Positions 1 to 5,380 of a stretch of DNA of 6,958 nucleotides are shown here, piece by piece; positions within the stretch are counted from its first letter, which is position 1, and each line of letters opens with the position of its first letter. Position numbers and translations under genes: made by a program. The notes under the pieces were generated by a model, which saw nothing but the letters and a program-made list of their open reading frames with translations, did not search any database and was not told the DNA's origin. Where the stretch lies: contig JACZJD010000106.1 in assembly GCA_014860725.1 (NCBI GenBank), positions 1-6,958 of the forward strand. Direction: 5' to 3'. Source of the stretch: Aquamicrobium sp. Its GTDB lineage: Bacteria; Pseudomonadota; Alphaproteobacteria; Rhizobiales; Rhizobiaceae.

Positions 1-1
1 G

Positions 2-865
2 CGGCTCGACCTGCCGTTCCTGTCGCGCGACATGGACACGCCGGACGATCTGCGCGCGCGGCCTGATCTTCTGATCCGCGGTGCAGTTGCGGCCGACCTT
101 CACGCCTTCGCCATCCCCGGCATTCCCGAGGTCATGGCCGGCGACGATCTCGGCGCGCTGATCGGTGACGCATTGGCATGCGCCGGCCGGGCGCTCCAGG
201 GCGGCGACATCGTGGTCGTCGCCCAGAAGGTGGTGTCCAAGGCCGAGGACCGCATGCGGCCCCTCGACGATTTCGTGCCCTCGCCGCAGGCGCTGGAGAT
301 CGCCGCCCGCATCGGCAAGGACCCGCGCAAGGTCGAGGCGATCCTGTCGGAATCGGAGACGGTGCTGCGCGCCGCGCCCGCCGGCTCCGACGGCCTCCTC
401 ATCACCCGCCATCGCAACGGCTGGATCTGCGCCAATGCCGGCATCGACGAATCCAATCTCGGCCGGGGCAAGGAGGGCATGCTGCTGCTTCTGCCCGAGG
501 ACGCCGACCGCAGCGCCCGCCGCATTCGCGACACGCTCGAACGCAGAAGCCGATGCCACCCCATCGGCGTCGTCGTCACCGACACTTTCGGCCGGCCGTG
601 GCGGCAGGGCCTCGTCAACATCGCCATCGGCCTCGCCGGCGTCCCCGCCATCGTCGACTGGACTGGCCGCACGGACGCTTCGGGCCGGACCCTCAAGGCA
701 ACCATGCCGGCCCTCGCCGACGAACTCGCCGCGGCCGCAGGCATCCTCATGCAAAAGGACGCACAGACGCCAGCCGTCGTCATCCGGGGGCTGAGGTGGA
801 ATGACCATCCGGAAACGTCGGCCAAAGACATCCTAAGGCTCAGATCGCAGGAGTTGTTTCTATGA
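2..865 (+). CDS. cofE: Coenzyme F420-0:gamma-glutamyl ligase (CofE domain), 5'-partial; probably C-terminal half of a CofC-CofE fusion
   Basis: CofE adds L-glutamate residues to F420-0 using GTP and a divalent metal, completing the F420 tail in the cytoplasm. Counting from the ATG at 32, the CofE signatures are [13 protein letters not shown] (58-70), [11 protein letters not shown] (132-142), [11 protein letters not shown] (181-191) and a closing VVIRG. The CofE domain proper begins near residue 24 ([11 protein letters not shown]), leaving about 254 residues, the usual length of a stand-alone CofE. The frame is open to the left edge. The residues before and around the ATG (PFLSRD, then MDTPDDL) resemble the conserved D-x-DTP-x-DL ending of CofC/FbiD guanylyltransferases, and no Shine-Dalgarno sequence precedes the ATG. 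I therefore treat the ATG at 32 as internal and the protein as partial. The stop overlaps the ATG of the F420 reductase gene (ATGA), implying translational coupling. The CofE identity is firm; the fusion is inferred from only about 17 visible residues. Confidence 0.9.
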   Translation, partial: RLDLPFLSRDMDTPDDLRARPDLLIRGAVAADLHAFAIPGIPEVMAGDDLGALIGDALACAGRALQGGDIVVVAQKVVSKAEDRMRPLDDFVPSPQALEIAARIGKDPRKVEAILSESETVLRAAPAGSDGLLITRHRNGWICANAGIDESNLGRGKEGMLLLLPEDADRSARRIRDTLERRSRCHPIGVVVTDTFGRPWRQGLVNIAIGLAGVPAIVDWTGRTDASGRTLKATMPALADELAAAAGILMQKDAQTPAVVIRGLRWNDHPETSAKDILRLRSQELFL

Positions 866-1542
866 AGATCGCCATACTCGGAGGAACAGGCCCGCAAGGG
901 CAGGGGCTCGCGCTCCGCTTCGCGCGTGCCGGCGTTGGCGTGGTCCTGGGCTCACGGGATGGCGCGCGTGCCGCCGAAATCGCGGCGACGCTGAATGCGA
1001 AGCTGTCCGGGGCGGGCGCGGGCGGTCATGCCGTCATCGAGGGCAGGGACAATCCCGCTGCCGTCGAAGCCGCCGAACGGATCGTCATGCTGGCGGTTCC
1101 CTATGCCGCGCACGACGAGACGCTGGAAGCCGTCCGTTCGCGGCTTTCGGGACGGATTCTTGTCGATATCGTGGTTCCGTTGGCGCAAGGGAATCCCCGC
1201 GCCTATGCCCCGCCGGCAGACGGCTCGGCGACGGAAGCCGCCCAGCGCCTGCTTGGGGGCGACATTCCGGTGGTCGGTGCGCTCCACAACGTCTCGGCTC
1301 ACGTTCTCGGCAACCTCGATCACGCGATCAACTGCGACATTCTTGTTTGCGGCGACGATCCCGCTGCGAAAGAAGAAGTCCAGTCGTTGATCGAGAGGCT
1401 GGGCGTGAGGAGCTACGATGCGGGGCCGGCTTCCAGCGCGCGCAGCGTCGAGGCGATCACGCCGATCCTGATCCGCCTCAACATCTCCAAGAAGGTGCCG
1501 TTCAGCCATGCCGGCATCCGCATCTGGCCACCGGACCATTGA
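862..1542 (+). CDS. npdG: NADPH-dependent F420 reductase (F420H2:NADP+ oxidoreductase, Fno/NpdG family)
   Basis: This 226-residue protein should move hydride between F420 and NADP(H); in aerobic bacteria it usually uses NADPH to supply F420H2 to F420-dependent reductases. A Rossmann fold opens the protein with GGTGPQGQG (7-15). It is followed by GSR (30-32), where the Ser-Arg pair typically contacts the 2'-phosphate of NADPH. Further family landmarks are MLAVPY (76-81), [10 protein letters not shown] (137-146), CDILVCGDD (158-166) and an ending with [13 protein letters not shown] (195-207) and AGIRIW. The length matches the family. The start is set by AGGAG at 849-853, 8 nt before the ATG, and by the 4-bp overlap with the upstream cofE stop, so both genes share one transcript. 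Co-location with cofE supports an F420-specific reductase rather than another NADP-binding oxidoreductase. The physiological direction and the partner enzymes cannot be seen here. Confidence 0.9.
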   Translation: MKIAILGGTGPQGQGLALRFARAGVGVVLGSRDGARAAEIAATLNAKLSGAGAGGHAVIEGRDNPAAVEAAERIVMLAVPYAAHDETLEAVRSRLSGRILVDIVVPLAQGNPRAYAPPADGSATEAAQRLLGGDIPVVGALHNVSAHVLGNLDHAINCDILVCGDDPAAKEEVQSLIERLGVRSYDAGPASSARSVEAITPILIRLNISKKVPFSHAGIRIWPPDH

Positions 1543-1577
1543 GCGCCCGCGGATAGGAGGGACAGGCTGGTCGGCCT

Positions 1578-2513
1578 TTACGGCGCGAGTGCGCCGCCGG
1601 CCTTTCCTCTCAGGATTCCCTTCTCGACGCAGCGGGCGATCTCTTCCTGGACGATCTCGATGAGCATCCGCGTTGCCTTGGTGACCGGGCGGTGGAGCGC
1701 GGTTGCCAGCACCAGCCGTGCCCGGACATCCGCGATATCGAGCCGTCTGGCGATCAGGCGGCCCTCCTGGACCTCCCGGTATACGCCGCCGAACGGGAGG
1801 ATGGTCTGGGCGCCGCTCAGTTCGACCAGCTGCTTGAGCGCCGGAACCGAATCGATCTCGAGTTTCGGCTCGATCCTGCTTCCCGTGTGCTGGAACATCG
1901 CGTCGATGACCCGGCGCAGGCCGTGCCCGGTGCCGGGAAGCACGAGCGCGTCGAGGCGGATGTCATCGAGGGATGCCGGCTGGTCGGCAATGCCTTTGCC
2001 CGGCCGGTCGATCAGATACAGATTCTCGTCCAGTGCCGTCTGGACGTGCATGCTCCTCGATCGGCGTGCATCGTAAAGTATGCCAAGGTCGATGGACCCC
2101 TGCTCGATCCATTCGAGCAAGGTGCCGCTGAAGGCCTCGACAACGTGCAGATGCACGTCCGGGCAGCATTGACGAAACCGTATGGCGAGCGGTGCCACGA
2201 TCGTGCTTCCGATGGATGGCGGGATGCCGAAGCGGACCGTCCCGCTCGGCATGGTGGATTCCTCGAGGATTTCCTGCCGGACCTGGTCGAATTCGGTCAG
2301 CATGGGATCGAGCGTCTCGTACAGGCGCTCGCCCGCCCGGGTAAGGGCGATCCCCCTGCCGTTGCGATAGAAGAGCGTGCACTTCAGGTCTTCTTCCAGC
2401 GCCTGGATTTGCCGTGTCAGCGTCGGCTGAGCGATCCCGAGCTTGGACGATGCGCGGGAGATGCTCCCGGATTCGACGACGGCGACGAAATAGCGAAGCT
2501 TGCGTAGTTCCAT
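1578..2513 (-). CDS. LysR-type transcriptional regulator (Nac-like effector domain)
   Basis: This is a 311-residue DNA-binding regulator of typical LysR length. Residues about 3-62 form the winged helix-turn-helix: LRYFVAVVESGSISRAS, GIAQPTLTRQIQALE and TRAGERLY. Residues about 90-295 form the periplasmic-binding-protein-like effector domain. FGIPPSIGSTIVAPL, the GHGLRRVIDAMF segment and IDSVPALKQLVELSGAQTILP resemble the Nac-like subgroup, although the ligand cannot be predicted. The gene converges on the F420 genes, so it does not share their promoter. Its 5' side faces a 382-bp gap and then dusA, an unlikely LysR target, so the real target may lie elsewhere or have been lost. Ahead of the ATG there is only a weak Shine-Dalgarno (GGAA/GAG). 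Local GC in lines sampled by eye (about 58-63%) is somewhat below that of the amidase region (about 72%). Confidence 0.92.
   Translation of the reverse strand: MELRKLRYFVAVVESGSISRASSKLGIAQPTLTRQIQALEEDLKCTLFYRNGRGIALTRAGERLYETLDPMLTEFDQVRQEILEESTMPSGTVRFGIPPSIGSTIVAPLAIRFRQCCPDVHLHVVEAFSGTLLEWIEQGSIDLGILYDARRSRSMHVQTALDENLYLIDRPGKGIADQPASLDDIRLDALVLPGTGHGLRRVIDAMFQHTGSRIEPKLEIDSVPALKQLVELSGAQTILPFGGVYREVQEGRLIARRLDIADVRARLVLATALHRPVTKATRMLIEIVQEEIARCVEKGILRGKAGGALAP
1581..1596. terminator. Possible weak terminator hairpin between converging npdG and lysR genes
   Basis: A 6-bp all-GC perfect stem (CGGCGC, loop GAGT, GCGCCG) lies 39 nt past the npdG stop and inside the last codons of the LysR gene. 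The + strand continues with a pyrimidine-rich CCGGCCTTTCC but no real T-tract, so a classical intrinsic terminator is doubtful. It may equally be a by-product of Ala/Pro codons. Confidence 0.2.
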
Positions 2514-2533
2514 CGGCCGCTCGATTCCGCGCT

Positions 2534-2544
2534 ATTGATGCAAT
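2534..2544. promoter_or_regulatory. Small dyad upstream of the LysR gene, possible autoregulatory operator
   Basis: ATTG-ATG-CAAT is a perfect 4-bp inverted repeat with a 3-nt centre, 20 bp upstream of the LysR start codon. LysR regulators commonly bind short interrupted dyads (T-N11-A type) next to their own promoter. This one is shorter than the standard motif and could occur by chance. Confidence 0.2.
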
Positions 2545-2720
2545 CCTCCGAGAACGGGTTAGCAGAGGTATTGGCGCATTTATCCTGATGCCGCATGCAG
2601 GAAGACTGATTGTACGGCTTCAACCAGACCATTCTGCTTGAGTCCATACCTGACAGATTGCATGCTGAACATAATCAAGGCTAACGTGAAACGCCACGGT
2701 GCGGCGAATGGCGAGCCGAC

Positions 2721-2751
2721 TTGGCTGGCGTCTTGGCACCTGGTCAGCCAA
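2721..2751. repeat. Inverted repeat with an extra half-site (TTGGC motif)
   Basis: TTGGCTG at 2721-2727 pairs perfectly with CAGCCAA at 2745-2751. A G-U pair and a C-G pair extend the stem to 9 bp around a 13-nt loop. A third TTGGC sits in the loop at 2733-2737, 12 bp after the first. The arrangement could be an operator with direct and inverted half-sites, or an RNA hairpin. Neither role is demonstrated. Confidence 0.4.
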
Positions 2752-2810
2752 ATCCTGCAATGGACACTCCGGTGCTCGGCACGCGTCGGCGGGCGGGATG
2801 ATGGCCGTTC

Positions 2811-2828
2811 TACTATATTAAGTATAAA
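2811..2828 (+). promoter_or_regulatory. dusA: Possible dusA promoter (-10-like elements in AT-rich leader)
   Basis: TATATT (2814-2819) and TATAAA (2823-2828) are good -10-like hexamers about 70-80 nt before the dusA ATG. No convincing -35 box lies 16-18 nt upstream of either, so the assignment rests on local AT-richness alone. Confidence 0.2.
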
Positions 2829-2895
2829 CGAGTGTTGAGTGTCGCGGACATCCTCGCCAAATGGGTGCTTTCCTCGATTTAAGAATAGTGAATAA

Positions 2896-3891
2896 ATGAC
2901 TGAAATAAATAAAAAACTTGCCATCGCGCCGATGATGGACTGGACCGACCGGCATTGCCGCTTCTTCCATCGGCGGCTGACGCGGCGGGCGTTGCTTTAT
3001 ACCGAGATGGTGGTGGCGGATGCGGCGATCCATGGGGATCGCGCGCGGCTGCTCGGGTTTCACCCGGACGAGCACCCGGTCGCTCTGCAGCTCGGCGGGT
3101 CCGATCCGGCGAAGCTCGCGGAGGCGGCGCGGATCGGCGAAGGGTTCGGCTATGACGAGATCAACCTCAATGTCGGCTGCCCCTCGGACCGCGTCCAGTC
3201 CGGCACGTTCGGCGCCTGCCTGATGAAGACGCCCGACCTCGTCGCCGACTGCGTGGCCGCGATGAAGGCGGCGGTGTCGGTGCCCGTGACGGTGAAATGC
3301 CGCATCGGCGTCGACGAGCAGGACCCGGAGGAAGCGCTCGACCGCATCGCCGATGCGGTGTTCGCTGCCGGCGCGGATGCGCTGTGGGTCCATGCGCGCA
3401 AGGCGTGGCTCGAGGGGCTGTCGCCCAAGGAGAACCGCGATATTCCGCCGCTCGACTACGGCCGCGTCTATCGCCTCAAGCGCCGCCTGCCGGAGCGCTT
3501 CGTCGGCATCAATGGCGGCGTGCGCACGCTCGACGAGGCCGAGGCGCATCTGGCCGAAGGCGTCGACGGCGTCATGCTCGGGCGGGCGGCCTATCACGAG
3601 CCCGGCCTGCTCGCCGACGTCGACGCCCGCATCTACGGCGAGCCGGGACGCGCGCCCGACTGGCAGGGCGTCATTCAGGAGATGATGGACTACGCCGCCG
3701 GCCACATCGCGGCGGGCGGCAGGCTCGCCCATGTCACCCGCCACATGACCGGGCTGTTCCACGGCCTTCCGGGCGCGCGGCGCTGGCGGCAGGCGCTCTC
3801 GACCGAGGCGGTGAAGCCGGGTGCGGACCCGCAGGTGCTGCGCGATGCGCTCGCCCATGTGCGGCTGGGCGAACAGGCAGAGGCGGCCTGA
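2896..3891 (+). CDS. dusA: tRNA-dihydrouridine(20/20a) synthase DusA
   Basis: DusA is an FMN-dependent enzyme that reduces uridines 20/20a in the tRNA D-loop with NADPH. The 331 residues match the usual DusA length. Visible signatures are APMMDWTDRHCRFF (11-24), LLYTEMV (33-39), HPVALQLGGSDP (60-71) and NLNVGCPSDRVQ with catalytic Cys95. After these come PVTVKCRIGVD (130-140), the DusA-specific HARKAWLEGLSPKENR (about 167-181), INGGVRTLDEA and GVMLGRAAYHEPGLL. HARKAWL and SPKENR separate it from DusB and DusC. The ATG at 2896 is needed to include the first FMN-barrel strand (KLAIAPMMDW). It has no Shine-Dalgarno, only an A/T-rich leader and A-rich early codons, which can support initiation in low-structure mRNA. 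Codons 1-7 are strikingly AT-rich beside the rest of the gene, as if the 5' end had been replaced. The permease gene follows 61 bp downstream and may be cotranscribed. Confidence 0.96.
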   Translation: MTEINKKLAIAPMMDWTDRHCRFFHRRLTRRALLYTEMVVADAAIHGDRARLLGFHPDEHPVALQLGGSDPAKLAEAARIGEGFGYDEINLNVGCPSDRVQSGTFGACLMKTPDLVADCVAAMKAAVSVPVTVKCRIGVDEQDPEEALDRIADAVFAAGADALWVHARKAWLEGLSPKENRDIPPLDYGRVYRLKRRLPERFVGINGGVRTLDEAEAHLAEGVDGVMLGRAAYHEPGLLADVDARIYGEPGRAPDWQGVIQEMMDYAAGHIAAGGRLAHVTRHMTGLFHGLPGARRWRQALSTEAVKPGADPQVLRDALAHVRLGEQAEAA

Positions 3892-3952
3892 CCCGATTTA
3901 CTTCCGGCGCCGGGGCGTCTACGCAGCGTCAGTCGCATCGAGGGACCCTTTC

Positions 3953-4783
3953 ATGGCCGGAATGGACCTGCCGCTCGGCGAGATCGCCGTCTTCGCGCTT
4001 GCCGTCGCCCTGTCCGGCGTGGTGTCGGGCCTGATGGCGGGCGTGTTCGGCATCGGCGGCGGCGCGGTGCTGGTGCCCGTCTTCTACCAGGTGTTCGGGC
4101 TGCTCGGCGTCGAGGAAGCGGTGCGCATGCACCTGTCGGTCGGCTCCTCGCTCGCCATCATCATCCCGACGTCGCTGCGCTCCTTCACCAGCCACAAGGC
4201 GAGGGGCGCGGTGGACATGGAACTGCTGCGCAGCTTCTACGTCCCGATCCCCGTCGGCGTCGTGCTCGCCTCGCTGACGGCGGCCCTGATCTCCAGCGAG
4301 GGGCTGCGCATCATCTTCGCCGTCATCACGCTGCTGGTCGCCTTCCGGCTTCTGTTCAACCGCGAGAGCTGGCGCATCGGCACCGAGATCCCCGGCAATC
4401 CGGCGCGCGGCGTCATCGGCGTGCTGATCGGCTATTTCTCGACGCTGATGGGCATCGGCGGCGGCGTCATGAACAACACCTTCATGACGCTCTACGGCCG
4501 GCCGATGCATCAGGCGGTGGCCACCTCGTCGGGCGTCGGCGTCATGATCGCCATTCCCGGCACGCTCGGCTACATCTGGGCCGGCTGGGGCGCGCCCGGG
4601 CTGCCCATCGCCTCGACCGGCTATGTCAACTGGATCGCGGTCGCGCTCATCATCCCGATCGCGCTGATCGTCACGCCGTGGGGCGTGCGGCTGGCGCATG
4701 CGCTCACCCGGCGCCAGCTCGAGATCGCCTTCGGCCTGTTCTGCGTCTTCGTCTCGGCGCGCTTCTTCTGGAGCCTGCTGTAG
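3953..4783 (+). CDS. TauE/SafE-family sulfite/anion permease (inner membrane)
   Basis: This 276-residue polytopic membrane protein belongs to the TauE/SafE (DUF81) family, whose members move small organic or sulfur-containing anions such as sulfite or sulfoacetate. It shows the family's internal duplication. GVFGIGGGAVLVPVF (30-44) with HLSVGSSLAIIIPTS (60-74) in the first half mirrors LMGIGGGVMNNTF (165-177) with AVATSSGVGVMIAIPGT (188-204) in the second. Hydrophobic stretches near residues 11-30, 32-52, 62-74, 97-113, 119-135, 153-168, 192-210, 226-244 and 257-272 fit 8-9 membrane segments. The start is set by GAGGGA at 3940-3945, 7 nt before the ATG. The same frame is open further upstream inside dusA, but those residues look like an out-of-frame shadow. 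No sulfur-metabolism gene is nearby, so the substrate is unknown. Confidence 0.9.
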   Translation: MAGMDLPLGEIAVFALAVALSGVVSGLMAGVFGIGGGAVLVPVFYQVFGLLGVEEAVRMHLSVGSSLAIIIPTSLRSFTSHKARGAVDMELLRSFYVPIPVGVVLASLTAALISSEGLRIIFAVITLLVAFRLLFNRESWRIGTEIPGNPARGVIGVLIGYFSTLMGIGGGVMNNTFMTLYGRPMHQAVATSSGVGVMIAIPGTLGYIWAGWGAPGLPIASTGYVNWIAVALIIPIALIVTPWGVRLAHALTRRQLEIAFGLFCVFVSARFFWSLL

Positions 4784-4793
4784 GCGAGCCTAC
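4780..4793. terminator. Tight palindrome spanning both converging stop codons; possible bidirectional terminator
   Basis: GTAGGC-GA-GCCTAC is a perfect 6-bp inverted repeat. The permease stop codon (TAG, 4781-4783) and the stress-protein stop codon (TAG on the other strand, 4790-4792) occupy symmetric positions in its arms. With a realistic 4-nt loop only 5 bp pair, and no T-run follows on either side, so termination is uncertain. Confidence 0.3.
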
Positions 4794-5239
4794 CGGACGA
4801 CGAGGACGGGCACGCCGGACGTCGCCAGCACCTCGGCCGTCTGGCTGCCGAGCATGATGCGGTTCATGCCGGTGCGGCCGTGCGACGACATCACGATCAG
4901 GCTGCAGCCCTTGTCGCAGGCGGTGTCGACCAGCGCGCCGGCGACGCGCCGCCACGGCACGTGCAGCGTCTCGACCTCGAGACCCAGCGCCTCCGCCTTC
5001 TCCCGCACGGGGGCGAGGATGCGCTCGGCGATCTGCGCCTGCGCCTCGTCGAAGGCGGCGGTCTCCTCGTCGCTCGGCGACCACAGGTCCGAGGCGAAGG
5101 CGAACTGGCCGCCGAGCGGCTCCGTCACCGTCACCACCGTAACCCTGCTGCCGTGCTTGCAGGCGAGCCTCAGGCCATGGTCGACGCCGGTCTGCGCCAC
5201 GTCCGACCCGTCGGTCGACAAGAGAATGTGCTCGTACAC
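4790..5239 (-). CDS. Universal stress protein (UspA family), GTG start
   Basis: This is a small single-domain cytoplasmic Usp protein of 149 residues, the typical length. It begins VYEHILLSTDGSDVAQTGVDHG, the usual beta1-alpha1 start with the adenine-contacting Asp in STDGS. It ends with the nucleotide-binding loop SSHGRTGMNRIMLGS followed by GVPVLVVR. The ATP-binding Usp pattern is G-x2-G-x9-G-S/T; here the first Gly is Ser (SSHG), while HG, the nine-residue spacing and GS are kept, so ATP binding is likely but not certain. I chose the GTG start because a near-perfect AAGGAGG (complement of 5247-5253) lies 7 nt before it. A longer frame starting at 5296 would add 19 non-homologous, Arg-rich residues. 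The gene converges on the permease gene and diverges from the amidase gene. Confidence 0.92.
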   Translation of the reverse strand: MYEHILLSTDGSDVAQTGVDHGLRLACKHGSRVTVVTVTEPLGGQFAFASDLWSPSDEETAAFDEAQAQIAERILAPVREKAEALGLEVETLHVPWRRVAGALVDTACDKGCSLIVMSSHGRTGMNRIMLGSQTAEVLATSGVPVLVVR

Positions 5240-5287
5240 GCCGTTTCCTCCTTCGGGCTGTTGAGCCAGCGAAACATCGCGGCGGCG

Positions 5288-5313
5288 CCGGGACAAGCCG
5301 CATCTTGTCGCGG
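5288..5313. promoter_or_regulatory. 26-bp imperfect dyad in the shared usp/amidase promoter region, candidate operator
   Basis: GACAAG (5292-5297) and CTTGTC (5304-5309) are perfect inverted repeats around the 6-bp centre CCGCAT. After one mismatch the symmetry continues with CCG (5288-5290) and CGG (5311-5313), giving two 10-bp half-sites with nine matching positions. It lies 48 bp before the stress-protein GTG and 67 bp before the amidase ATG, so one bound regulator could affect both divergent genes. I do not recognise the half-site as that of a named regulator. Confidence 0.4.
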
Positions 5314-5380
5314 GGCGGCGCGGCCTTGCGTGCGTCCGCGCCCGCGGCTAGCCTCGCCGCATATCGGAGGGGAGGGTGGC

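Larger units (their letters stand above)
2514..2895. other. 382-bp gene-free intergenic region between divergent lysR and dusA
   Basis: I see no convincing gene here. From left to right it holds a probable LysR promoter zone with two GCATGC palindromes (2593-2598 and 2660-2665), a GC-rich middle with a hairpin-capable dyad at 2721-2751, and an AT-rich end from 2811. In that end are an interrupted TACT/AGTA repeat, two TATA-like hexamers and a 7-bp tandem near-repeat (GAGTGTT, GAGTGTC at 2830-2843). From 2811 to 2920 I count 38 G/C in 110 bases (about 35%), in sharp contrast to the GC-rich genes on both sides. A 58-codon + strand frame at 2662-2838 has no ribosome binding site and resembles nothing I know. 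The region probably contains promoters for both flanking genes and possibly the remains of an insertion. Confidence 0.6.

Noticed and set aside
657..680. TGGACTGG shared between cofE and the 5' end of dusA (2937-2944), considered as an att repeat
   Set aside because: Only 8 bp match and the copy lies in a conserved CofE coding segment, so chance is the better explanation.
2662..2838. 58-codon + strand frame in the lysR-dusA gap (begins MLNIIKANVKRHG; also open back to a TTG at 2638)
   Set aside because: It has no ribosome binding site and no recognisable family, and its AT-rich end coincides with the putative dusA promoter. It cannot be supported as a gene.
2580..2924. 114-codon - strand frame across the lysR-dusA gap
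   Set aside because: It runs antisense into the start of dusA, its composition follows the local AT/GC shifts rather than coding bias, and it matches no family I recognise.
3821..3952. Upstream in-frame extension of the permease into dusA
   Set aside because: The added residues are Arg/Cys-rich shadow sequence of dusA, and a good GAGGGA ribosome binding site marks the ATG at 3953.
5240..5296. Start of the stress protein at an upstream ATG (19 extra residues)
   Set aside because: The Arg-rich extension has no Usp homology, and a strong AAGGAGG sits 7 nt before the GTG at 5239.
4880..5380. Long N-terminal extension of the amidase frame
   Set aside because: The extension is antisense to the stress-protein gene, and the family-typical N-terminus with GGAGG is at 5381.
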